The position numbers and the translations under genes are program-made. From Chloroflexota bacterium (GTDB lineage Bacteria > Chloroflexota > Limnocylindria > P2-11E): a stretch of DNA of 33,501 nucleotides. Numbering within the stretch: position 1 is the stretch's first letter; the number at the start of each line of letters is the position of its first letter. The stretch covers positions 1 through 33,501 of the forward strand of contig VBDV01000131.1 of the NCBI GenBank assembly GCA_005882765.1. The letters run 5' to 3'. The notes beneath the pieces are model-generated. The model saw nothing but the letters and a program-made list of their open reading frames with translations, was not told where the DNA came from and ran no database searches. Below, piece by piece: positions 8,407 through 17,100 of the stretch.

Positions 8407-9295
8407 GGCCATCCCGCTGGAGCGCGGCCTTCCGCGGTTTTCGGCGCGACCCCGCATTGGCACCATCGCGAAGCACGCCGTGCTGATCGCCGTCGCCGTG
8501 CTCGTCGCGTACCCCTTCTATTTCATGCTCACGAGCTCGTTCAAGGACGTCCTCGAGGCCGCGCGCACGCCGCCGACGATCTTCCCGACCGAGTTCCATC
8601 CCGAGAACTACACCGACGCATGGAACCGCGCACCGTGGGGCCGGTACTTCGTCAACACGATCTTCGTGTCGGTGACGGTGACCGTCCTCGAGCTCGCCAC
8701 CGCGTGCCTCGCGGCCTACGCCTTCGCGCGCATGCGGTTCCGCGGCAAGACCATCCTGTTCACGGTGTTCCTCGCGACGCTGATGATCCCCGCCGAGGCG
8801 ACGCTCATTCCGAACTATGTGCTGATGAGCCCGAGCCGGAACGGATGCCTGGGCCTCCCCTGCCTGGGCTGGTTCGACAGCTACCAGGTGCAGATCGTCC
8901 CGTTCATCGCGAGCGCCTTCTCAATCTTCCTCATGCGCCAATTCTTCCTCTCGATCCCGAGCGAGCTCGCCGACGCGGCCCGGATCGACGGCGCCGGTCA
9001 CCTTCGATTCCTCTGGAGCATCGTTCTGCCGCTCTCCGTCCCGGCGCTGATCACGGCCGGCCTCATCACCTTCCTCGGCTCGTGGAACGCGTTCCAGTGG
9101 CCCCTCATCGTGACCTCGAAGCCGGACTTCCGGCCCGTTCAGGTTGGTCTGTCGGGGTTCCGGCAGGAAGCGGGGTCGAGCTACCATCTGCTCATGGCAG
9201 CGGCCACTTTCGTGGTCGCCCCCATCGTTGTGCTCTTCCTCGTCGCCCAGCGCTACCTCGTGCAGGGCATCGCACGCACGGGCATCCGGGGGTGA
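8399..9295 (+). CDS. ABC sugar transporter permease (UgpE/MalG type)
   Basis: This 298-residue second permease of the CUT1 system has six predicted helices. The N-terminal helix is followed by the family-typical MLTSSFKD segment. The EAA loop reads LADAARIDGAGHLRFLWSIVLPLSVPAL and would dock to a MsmK/UgpC-type ATPase. That ATPase is not encoded nearby, which is common because one ATPase can serve several CUT1 systems. The ATG overlaps the end of the first permease, so translation is probably coupled. It pairs with the first permease as a heterodimeric channel. Confidence 0.93.
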   Translation: MARAIPLERGLPRFSARPRIGTIAKHAVLIAVAVLVAYPFYFMLTSSFKDVLEAARTPPTIFPTEFHPENYTDAWNRAPWGRYFVNTIFVSVTVTVLELATACLAAYAFARMRFRGKTILFTVFLATLMIPAEATLIPNYVLMSPSRNGCLGLPCLGWFDSYQVQIVPFIASAFSIFLMRQFFLSIPSELADAARIDGAGHLRFLWSIVLPLSVPALITAGLITFLGSWNAFQWPLIVTSKPDFRPVQVGLSGFRQEAGSSYHLLMAAATFVVAPIVVLFLVAQRYLVQGIARTGIRG

Positions 9296-9329
9296 GAGGG
9301 ATGCGTATGTCACGTAGGAGGGAAGACCC

Positions 9330-10652
9330 ATGCGGGTAAAGGCGACGATCCTCGCGACGATGATGCTGGTGAGCGCCGCATGCAGCGCGGCGGCTCCAGC
9401 ACCGCAGCAGTCAACGGAAGCGGACATCACGCTCTCGGGCCCGGTTTCCATCACGCTGTGGCACGCCCTGAGCGGTCCCCAGCAGGTGGCCCTCGACGCG
9501 ATGGTCAAGAAGTTCAACGAGACCAACGGGAAGGGCATCACCGTCACCGCCCTCAACCAGGGCAACTACACCGTTCTCGGCCAGAAGCTGATGGGCGCGA
9601 TCCAGGCCGGAAGCCTTCCCGAGCTCGCGCACGCCTACGAAAGCAACGTCGCCGACTACATGAAGGCGGCGACGGTCGTCGACCTCGGCCCGTACAAGGA
9701 CAGCAAGACGAACGGCCTTTCCAAGGCGAGCCAGGACGACATCTACAAGGGTTACTACGACACCAACATCTTTCCGCAGTTCGGCAACCAGCTCCTGTCG
9801 TGGCCGTTCACGAAGTCCCTCGCCGTCATGTACGTGAACGAGGACATCCTCAAGGAGCTCGGCAAGCCGATCCCAAAGACATGGGACGAGTTCGAGGCCA
9901 CGGCGGCAGCCGCCGTGAAGAAGGACGCCTCGGGCAAGACGACTCGCTACGGCTTCGGCTTCACCACCGACGCCTCGTACTTCAACGCTCAGGTCTATTC
10001 GCGCGGAGGCAGCCTCATGGCGGCGGACAACCAGACCGTCGCCTGGAACAGCACGCAGGGTCTGCAGGTCCTGCAGATGTACGACCGGATGAACAAGAAC
10101 GGCAGCGGGTACACGCCGGCCGGCTTCGACTGGCAGAACGATCTGCCCGGCGGCAAGCTGCTCTTCTACTTCTCGACGACCTCGTCGATTCCGTTTCTCA
10201 AGGACATCGCCGACAAGACGGGCGCGAAGTGGAGCATCGCCAACCTGCCTCAGGCAGACACCGCGAAGCCCAAGACCGTCCAATTCGGCGCCAATGTTGC
10301 GATCTTCAAGAGCACGGCCGAGAAGCAGCTCGCATCGTGGCTCTTCATCAAGTGGATGAGCGAGACCGACCAATCCGCGCAATTCGCGGCGACCTCGTAC
10401 TACATGCCGGTCCGGAAGTCCTCAGCTGACGCGCAGATCCTCAAGGACTACTGGGCCAAGGTCCCGCAGGGGAAGCAGGGATTCGACCTTATCCAATACA
10501 GCTCGCCCGAGCCGAACGTGCGCGGGCAGCAGGACGTGCGCAACGTCGTCAGCGACATGATGACGTCCGTCCTCGCCGGAAAAGCGACGCCGGACGCCGC
10601 CATCAAGGCCGCAGGAGACAAAGCGAACGCGATCTTCAAAGACAACCAGTAG
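9330..10652 (+). CDS. Extracellular solute-binding lipoprotein (UgpB/MalE-like)
   Basis: This 440-residue substrate-binding protein serves the adjacent permeases. The N-terminal signal (residues 1-17) ends in SAAC, giving C18 as a plausible lipidated cysteine; the lipobox is slightly atypical because the -3 residue is Ser. The mature domain opens with ITLWHALSGPQQ, typical of family 1 solute-binding proteins. The segments ELAHAYES and WPFTKSLAVMYVNEDIL resemble glycerol-3-phosphate/sugar binders such as UgpB, but the true ligand cannot be read from sequence. A strong ribosome-binding site, AGGAGG, lies about 9 nt before the ATG. A terminator follows 18 bp after the stop, closing the operon. 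Confidence 0.93.
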   Translation: MRVKATILATMMLVSAACSAAAPAPQQSTEADITLSGPVSITLWHALSGPQQVALDAMVKKFNETNGKGITVTALNQGNYTVLGQKLMGAIQAGSLPELAHAYESNVADYMKAATVVDLGPYKDSKTNGLSKASQDDIYKGYYDTNIFPQFGNQLLSWPFTKSLAVMYVNEDILKELGKPIPKTWDEFEATAAAAVKKDASGKTTRYGFGFTTDASYFNAQVYSRGGSLMAADNQTVAWNSTQGLQVLQMYDRMNKNGSGYTPAGFDWQNDLPGGKLLFYFSTTSSIPFLKDIADKTGAKWSIANLPQADTAKPKTVQFGANVAIFKSTAEKQLASWLFIKWMSETDQSAQFAATSYYMPVRKSSADAQILKDYWAKVPQGKQGFDLIQYSSPEPNVRGQQDVRNVVSDMMTSVLAGKATPDAAIKAAGDKANAIFKDNQ

Positions 10653-10670
10653 CTCACGCCGGAACTGAAC

Positions 10671-10708
10671 GAAGCGCCGGGACTGTCAAAGCTCCGGCGC
10701 TTCTGTTT
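10671..10708 (+). terminator. Rho-independent terminator of the sugar ABC operon
   Basis: A perfect 10-bp G+C-rich stem, GAAGCGCCGG/CCGGCGCTTC, with a 13-nt loop is followed by TGTTT. It lies 18 bp after the solute-binding protein stop codon and fits an intrinsic terminator acting on the plus strand. Confidence 0.85.
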
Positions 10709-10744
10709 GGGAGAGGCGACGCGGGTCCTGTCCCGGGGGACCGG

Positions 10745-10844
10745 GGGTGCAGCGCCGGGGTCTTCTTCGCTCGGCCCCGGTGGGATTGTGATGGACCGCC
10801 GTCTAGGGGCCGCTCGCTCAGAAGACCCCGACGCTGCGCAACCC
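10745..10844. repeat. Structured palindromic repeat, copy B
   Basis: This is the second copy of the palindrome, in the same orientation as copy A. The 89-bp core (10749-10837) differs at six positions, all in the apical part. The terminal hairpin here is TGGAC-CGCC-GTCTA, versus TACAC/GTGTA in copy A, so pairing is preserved by one full compensatory exchange and one wobble. Outside the core the flanks differ completely from copy A yet are still partly complementary (GGG with CCC). The copy lies in the convergent gap between the sugar operon and valS, about 50 bp after the valS stop. No T-tract adjoins it. Confidence 0.85.
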
Positions 10845-10893
10845 GCTCCCTCGCGTGCCATCCCGCGTCGCCTACTCTGCGCGCAGCCTTCTC

Positions 10894-13569
10894 CTACCCG
10901 CGGCGCTTCCTCATTTCGGCTTCCAAAAGCTTCATGCGGTCTTCTCGCTCTTTGAGTTTCTTCTTTTCTTTCTCGACGACGTCCTTGGGGGCCTTGTCGG
11001 CGAAGCCGGGCTTCGCGAGCAGATCTCGTGAGCGCTGAAGCATGTGCCGCGCTTCTTCGACGTCTCGTTCGAGTCTCTTGCCGTCTTGCGCTTCGTCTTT
11101 CGCGATGGCGAGGCGAATTTCGATCGCTCGCACGACGGCCGCCGCACCGTCGCCACCTGATGCGAGGCTGACCTCGCTATGCGTCAGCTCGCCGATCGGC
11201 TTGAGCAACTCCCGGACGGCTTTCGTGTCACCCGCGAGCGATACCTTGGCGCGCGCGGATGGATCGAGCCCGCCCTCCTGTCGCAGGTTGCGGATCGCGC
11301 GGACGACGTCGATGAAGGCGCCGAAGCGTTCCTCCAGCGCGAGATCACGCTCGCCCGCCTTCGGCCACGGGGAGACCACGAGCGACGCGATGTCGTCGGA
11401 TTTCCCGGTGCGCTTCCAGAGTTGCACCGCGATCGTCTCGGTGAGGAAGGGCATCGACGGATGCAGGAGGCGCAGTGACCGGTCGAGCACGTACGCGAGC
11501 GTGCGCACGGCCTCGGTCGCGTCCGAGCCACGCAGCGAGGGCTTTGCGAGCTCGACGTAGAAGTCGGCCAGCTCATTCCAGATGAAGCTCTCCAGCGCGA
11601 CGAGGTACTCGCCGAAGAGATAGCTGTCCACCAGGCGCGTCGCCTCCGCCACCGCGGCGTCGGTGCGCGAGAGGATCCACCGAGCGGCCTCGCTCTTCGG
11701 ATCGGGTCGCTGATCAGCGGTGTGACCCCTGAACGCCTCCGGGTGCTCGTCCACCTGCTTCAGGACGAAGCGGCTGATGTTCCAGAGCTTGTTCGCGAAG
11801 TTTCGCGCGTGATCGAGCTTGTTTTGCGAAAGCTGGGAGTCGGCGCCCATTGCGATGCCATGGACGAGCGCGTAACGGAGCGCGTCGGCGCCGTACTCCT
11901 GGATGAAGTCGACCGGGCTCACCACGTTGCCGAGGGACTTGCTCATCTTCACGGTGCCGACGCGCACCAGACCGTGGAGATACACCGTCTGAAAGGGGAT
12001 CTCGCCCATGTGCTCGAGCCCGAGCATGATCATGCGGGCGACCCAAAAGAACAGGATGTCGTAACCAGTCTCGAGAACGCTTCCTGGGTAGTAGCGCTCG
12101 AGGTCCGGCGTCTTGTCCGGCCACCCGAGAGTGCTGAACGGCCAGAGTCCTGACGAGAACCATGTGTCGAGCACATCTGGGTCCTGATAGATGTCATCCG
12201 AGCGGCATCGGGTGCAGCGCGTCGGATCCGGTGCGTCCTCGTCGGGCACGATCACGTTGTCGCAGTCGCGGCAGTACCACACCGGGATGGAGTGGCCCCA
12301 CCAGATCTGGCGCGACACGGACCAGTCCCGGATGTTCTCCATCCAGTTGAAGTAGATCTTCTCCTGGTACTTCGGGAGGATCGTGATGCGGCCATCGCGG
12401 ACGGCGTCGATCGCCGGCGGTGCGAGGCGATCCATGCGCACCCACCACTGCTTCATCACGAGCGGCTCATCGACGGTCCCGCAGCGGTCGTGGACCGCGA
12501 TCGCGTGCGTGATGGGCTCTTCCTTCACGAGAAGGCCGGCCGCGCGCAGCTTCTCGAGCATCATCGTGCGACCGGCGTCGCGGTCCGGACCGGCGAGGGG
12601 TCCCGCGGCCGGCGTCATCATCCCGCGCTTGTCGATCACTGAGAGCACCGGAAGGCCATGGCGCTGGCCGATCTCGAAGTCGGTCTGGTCGTGGCCGGGC
12701 GTGATCTTGAGCGCACCGGTACCGAAGGCGGGATCGACCGCCTCATCGGCGATGATCTTCACGCGCCGCTCGACACCTGGGACGAGCACCTCTTTTCCGA
12801 CGTATGACTTCCATCGCGCATCGTCCGGATGCACCGCCACCGCGACGTCGGCCACGATCGTCTCCGGACGGGTCGTCGCGACGATCACCGGAGGTGTCCC
12901 CGGCGGCATCGGGTCAGCCCACGGGTAGCGGACGTAATAGAGCGTGTCGGTCCGTTCGATGTGCCGCACCTCGAGATCCGAGTAGGTCGTCTGATCCCGC
13001 AGACACCAGTGGACGATCCGATCGGCTCGGTAGAGATGACCCTTCCGGTGCAGGCGGATGAAGTGAGTGCGCACCGCGCGCTGATGCGCCGGCTCCATCG
13101 TGAAATGCGGGCGGGACCAGTCGAGGGAGCATCCGAGCATTCGCAGCTGCTTCTCGATGCGGGGGCGGTAGTGGTCCATCCACTTCCACATCTGGGCGAG
13201 GAACTTCTCGCGACCGAGCTGCTGGCGGGTGATGCCCTCCTTCGCGAGCTCGTTCTCCACGACGACCTGGGCGATGATCCCGGCGTGGTCCGTGCCCGGC
13301 ATATAGAGCGTCGGCTCACCACGCATCCGGTGGTAGCGAGCCATGAGGTCCTCGTACCCGCCGAAGCCGAGGGCGTGGCCCAGGTGCAGATCGCCGGTGA
13401 TGTTCGGAAGCGGCAGCATCATCACGAAAGGCTTCTTCGCGTTTTCGTCGGGCGTGAAGAAGCCCGAGCGCTCCCACCACTCGTAGAGATCGGCTTCGAC
13501 GGCGGCCGGCCGGAAGTTCTTCTCCGCGAGATCGAGCGCCGACTGCGGCGGTCCTTCGTGAGTCGCCAT
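10894..13569 (-). CDS. valS: Valyl-tRNA synthetase
   Basis: This 891-residue class Ia aminoacyl-tRNA synthetase charges tRNA-Val in the cytosol. The ATP-binding HIGH motif appears as HLGH (62-65) in the context PLPNITGDLHLGHAL, and KMSKS is at 541-545. The editing (CP1) domain spans roughly 190-400, with zinc-ribbon-like CxxC pairs just after it (the CRDCDN and CTRCRSDD segments). The anticodon-binding domain and a C-terminal coiled coil rich in Lys/Glu complete the typical ValRS architecture. The ATG is preceded by AGGAG-type sequences. Expression is very likely controlled by the valine T-box leader immediately upstream, so uncharged tRNA-Val would induce the gene. Confidence 0.98.
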   Translation of the reverse strand: MATHEGPPQSALDLAEKNFRPAAVEADLYEWWERSGFFTPDENAKKPFVMMLPLPNITGDLHLGHALGFGGYEDLMARYHRMRGEPTLYMPGTDHAGIIAQVVVENELAKEGITRQQLGREKFLAQMWKWMDHYRPRIEKQLRMLGCSLDWSRPHFTMEPAHQRAVRTHFIRLHRKGHLYRADRIVHWCLRDQTTYSDLEVRHIERTDTLYYVRYPWADPMPPGTPPVIVATTRPETIVADVAVAVHPDDARWKSYVGKEVLVPGVERRVKIIADEAVDPAFGTGALKITPGHDQTDFEIGQRHGLPVLSVIDKRGMMTPAAGPLAGPDRDAGRTMMLEKLRAAGLLVKEEPITHAIAVHDRCGTVDEPLVMKQWWVRMDRLAPPAIDAVRDGRITILPKYQEKIYFNWMENIRDWSVSRQIWWGHSIPVWYCRDCDNVIVPDEDAPDPTRCTRCRSDDIYQDPDVLDTWFSSGLWPFSTLGWPDKTPDLERYYPGSVLETGYDILFFWVARMIMLGLEHMGEIPFQTVYLHGLVRVGTVKMSKSLGNVVSPVDFIQEYGADALRYALVHGIAMGADSQLSQNKLDHARNFANKLWNISRFVLKQVDEHPEAFRGHTADQRPDPKSEAARWILSRTDAAVAEATRLVDSYLFGEYLVALESFIWNELADFYVELAKPSLRGSDATEAVRTLAYVLDRSLRLLHPSMPFLTETIAVQLWKRTGKSDDIASLVVSPWPKAGERDLALEERFGAFIDVVRAIRNLRQEGGLDPSARAKVSLAGDTKAVRELLKPIGELTHSEVSLASGGDGAAAVVRAIEIRLAIAKDEAQDGKRLERDVEEARHMLQRSRDLLAKPGFADKAPKDVVEKEKKKLKEREDRMKLLEAEMRKRRG

Positions 13570-13790
13570 CAGCTCCTAACTCCTTCGCGCAAACAAAAAC
13601 GCCGCCTCGTCCAAGGACGAGCGGCGTCGTGGTACCACCCTGGCTTCGCACGGAAGCGCTCTCCGTGCCTCATACCGCTGTACCGGGCGGACCCGATCCG
13701 GCTCGCGGGCGACCTTCCGAACCTCTCGCGCGGCACCCTTTCACCCGTCAGGCGCCTTCTCTATCGGTGCGAGGCTCGTACTCCTCCCGG
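13570..13790 (-). promoter_or_regulatory. T-box riboswitch leader of valS
   Basis: Read on the minus strand, the leader shows canonical T-box parts in order: AGGAGTA (13785-13779), AGAGA (13762-13758), a GGGTGAAAG terminal-loop element near 13746, and the T-box sequence AGGGTGGTACCACG (13641-13628). The UGGU in the last element would pair with the ACCA end of uncharged tRNA-Val, matching an A discriminator. A tentative specifier is GUC at 13713-13711, followed by a purine. A terminator follows immediately, so regulation is transcriptional. The upper edge is approximate, because the 5' part overlaps the end of the small membrane-protein frame. Confidence 0.92.
13591..13627 (-). terminator. T-box-controlled intrinsic terminator
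   Basis: A strong hairpin pairs ACGCCGC-TCGTCC with GGACGA-GCGGCGT, with one bulged G and a 2-nt loop, followed by TTTTGTTT. It overlaps the T-box antiterminator side, as expected for a transcriptional T-box. It ends 22 nt before the valS start. Confidence 0.92.
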
Positions 13791-14081
13791 TCGCGGCCGG
13801 TAACTGAACAGGATAACGAAGATCGCGAGAAGAACGACAGTCGTGGCGAGAGCCACAAGCGTCGCGGCCCCCTGCGTCGACGAGGTCGACAGGGCCGCAG
13901 CGCGGTCCGCAGGCAGGGGCGCGGCCTGGTAGCCCGCCACTGCCGGGGCGACCGAGGCCGCGGTCGCAGCCGGGCTCGCCGCATCCGACCGGCCGAAGTT
14001 ATTCGGCGCAGCGAACGTCAGGCCGATCGCGGCGGCAACGATGGACAGGGCGAAGCCGACGCGGAGTAGCAGGTTCCCCAT
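13761..14081 (-). CDS. Small two-helix membrane protein, unknown function
   Basis: This 106-residue frame is not recognised as any family. It has an N-terminal hydrophobic helix (about residues 5-25), an Ala/Ser/Pro-rich spacer of about 45 residues, a second helix (about 70-92), and a basic Arg-rich C-terminus. This pattern suggests a small membrane protein with a short extracytoplasmic linker. It lies between the GGDEF protein and valS in the same direction. Its last 8-10 codons overlap the 5' portion of the valS T-box, and the TAG stop runs into the conserved AGAGA motif. No good ribosome-binding site precedes the ATG. The hydrophobic pattern argues for a real gene, but the C-terminal overlap leaves some doubt. 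Confidence 0.55.
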   Translation of the reverse strand: MGNLLLRVGFALSIVAAAIGLTFAAPNNFGRSDAASPAATAASVAPAVAGYQAAPLPADRAAALSTSSTQGAATLVALATTVVLLAIFVILFSYRPRPGGVRASHR

Positions 14082-14132
14082 GGATACATGATGGGTGCAC
14101 GACCGATGCCGTGCTTTGAGAGCGAGTGTCGG

Positions 14133-17100
14133 CTAGGCGGGCGTGCGTTTCCGGGTGAGCTGCTTCTGACGGTACATGGCGCGGTCGGCCGCTTCGACCA
14201 GGGCGTCCACGGTCGCCTCCCCGGTCGCGTCGGCCACGCCCCAGGCGATGGTCGGCAGCCGGTGGCCCACGCCAAGGGTGCTGTTGGCGATCCGCTCGGC
14301 GAGGCGGCGGACGATCCGCTCGGCAGTGAGGATGGGCGCACCCGCAAAAAGGACGGCGAATTCATCACCGCCGATTCGTGCCACGAGGTCGCCTTCGCGG
14401 ACCCCGGCTTGCAAAATGGCGCCGACGCGTACGAGCGCCTCGTCGCCCGCCGCATGGCCAAACCCGTCGTTCAGCGCCTTGAGGCCGTTGGCGTCCACGA
14501 TCGCAACCGACAGCGACGCGCCGTCGCGAGCCGCGAGCTCACGCTCGAGCCGCTGGAAGAAGCTTCGTCGGTTCGGCAGCCCGGTGAGCGGATCGGTCGC
14601 CGCTGCCGTCTTCGCCGCCTGATGGAGCTTGGCGACGCGCACCGCGGCGGCGACCTGATGCGAGACCGCCGTGAGCAGGTCCTCGTCCTCACGGCTGAAC
14701 GCGGCGATCCGCGGGCTCTCGACGCCCAGCGCTCCGATGCGCTCGTCGCCGAGCTGCAGCGGGACACACAGGACCGAGCGGATCTCGGTCGGACCGTAGA
14801 AGCGCGGATCGAGACGACCGTCCGCGACGTTCTGAAGCTCGCCTCGCTCGACGACCCACCAGCTGATGCCTTGGCCCTTCGGAAGGCGCTGGCCCACGTA
14901 CGACCCGGACGGGCCGACCGCGGCGCGGATCACCAGATGCTCGCCGGCGTCGTCGAGGGTGAGGAGGAAACCATTCTCGTAGCCCATTGCGTCGCAGATG
15001 ATCCGAAGGAGCCGCTCGGCGAGGTCGTCGATGTCCAGGACGGCGCTGATCTCGGAGGCGAGCCGCTGCAGGATCGCGAGCTGACGGCCATGGGTCTGAG
15101 CGCTCGCAGCGAACTGCTCGAGGAGCACGCCCGGTCCGGGCACGTCTTCGATGTCCTCGTGGAGGATCCCCGCGATGCGGCGGAGCTGGGCCGCGCCCTG
15201 CGCGCGGTCGCGCTCGATGAGCCGCAGGAACGCGTCGACCACAGCCGGATGGAACTGAGTCCCGCGACAGCGCAGGAGCTCGGCGCAGGCATGCTCGACG
15301 GTCTGCGCCGGCTTGTACGCACGGCGGCTGACGATGACCTCGAACGCGTCCGCGGCGGCTACGACGTACGCCTCGATCGGAACGAGATCGCCGCCCAGCT
15401 CGTCCGGATAGCCGGCTCCGTCGTACCGCTCGTGATGGCTCCGCACGATCGGGACGAGGTCTCGAAGCGGCTCGACCGCGTTGACGATCGACGCGCCGAG
15501 GATCGAGTGGCTGCGCATCATGACCCACTCGTCGGCTGAGAGCGAGCCCGGTTTGTTGAGGATCGCGTCGGGCACGCCGATCTTGCCGATGTCGTGGAGG
15601 AGCGCGCCGAGCTGGATGCGGCGGACCTGGTCCGCGGTCAGACGCATCTCCTCGGCGATCCCGCGAGAGAGCGCCGCCACCCGCGCTGAGTGGCTGCGCG
15701 TGTACGGATCGCGCGCATCGACGGCCGCCGCGAGCGCACGCACCGACGCGAGGTAGAGCTCGCGCATGCGCGCGAGGGCCTCGGCGTTCTCGATCGCGGT
15801 CGCAACGAGATTCGCGAGCGTCTGCAGGACGGCCACATCCTCGTCGTCGAGCGTCTTCGGGGCGTCCGCTCCACAGGCGAGGACCCCGACGAGCTTTCCG
15901 CGACTCTTCATTGGCAGGTACACCTCACTCGGTGCGCGGGACGGCTCGCCGCTCTGGATGACCAGGCTCGCCGGCCCCGATCCGACCGGCACGCGCGCCT
16001 CGGCGACGACGGCCTCGTCGCCACGCGCGTTGATGACGAATTCGAGCTCGTTGCCCCGCTCGTCGTATCGCGCGATCGAGAAGGAGTCTCGTGACACAAG
16101 CGTCGCCGCCGCGTCGAAGGCGAGGCGCGCGATCTCGAACGGGTCGTGCACCGCTCCGAGCTGCCACGCCAGGACGTTCAGCGCGGAAAGCCGCCCGATG
16201 CGTCGCTCGCGCTCTCGGCGCTCGTTCGCGGCGCGAAGTGCGGTCGAGGCCAGATCGGCGAAGGCGAGGAGCTCTCGGCGCTCGATCGCGTCGAACGATC
16301 GGTACGGATCGGTCGTGCCGACGGTGAGGGCCGCGCGTATCTCGCCGTCAAAGATGACGGGCGCGACCATGATCGCGTGCACGCCCACCTCACGGGCGAG
16401 CATGCTGATCGGCCGGTCGGGCTCGACGCCGCTGTCGGTCGCGTAATCGCGCATGACGACCAGCTCGCGGGCGACGACCACCTGCCGGAGCAATGGTCCG
16501 TGTGATATCCACCCGTGGCTGCGCGCTGGAGCCGCCTTCCCGAGAGCGGCCAGTGACCGGACGAGATCGCCCTTGACCTCATTGATGATCACCCACTCCA
16601 GGTCGAAGACCGCCTGCATCGTCTCGGCGATGCGATCGATGACGTCCTCGGGCATGGCCCCGGAGAGCTCGCGAGAAAGAGATTCAAGGCGGCGGCCCTG
16701 CTCGATCGTCCGCGCGTTGCGCAGCGCGATGGAGGCATGTGAGGCAAGGCCTTCGAGTGCGGCGCGGTCCTCGCCGTCGAACGGTCGTGTGTCAAGCCGG
16801 CCGACGGTGATCGTCGCCGCGAATTCGCCGTGCAGGAAGATCGGGACGCAGATCATCGCTCGCACCCCGATGTCGCGGACGGCCGGGACGGCCGTCGGAT
16901 CTGTGGCGTAGTCATCGACCGCCACCGTCGCTCGCGTGCGCAGCACAGCGCCGACGATGCCCGTCTCGGCGGGGGCGTGTACACCGACGACGCGCTCGCC
17001 CGTGCCGACGCCCGCGGCGATGTAGAACTCCTCGCCTCGGCGGACGTTGATCGTCGCGTGGTGGGCGCTCGCGAGAAGGAGCGCGCTGCGGGCGACAGTG

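Noticed and set aside
14088-15539. Plus-strand 483-codon open frame
   Set aside because: It lies opposite the HD-GYP/GAF/GGDEF part of a clearly real gene and has no recognisable domain.
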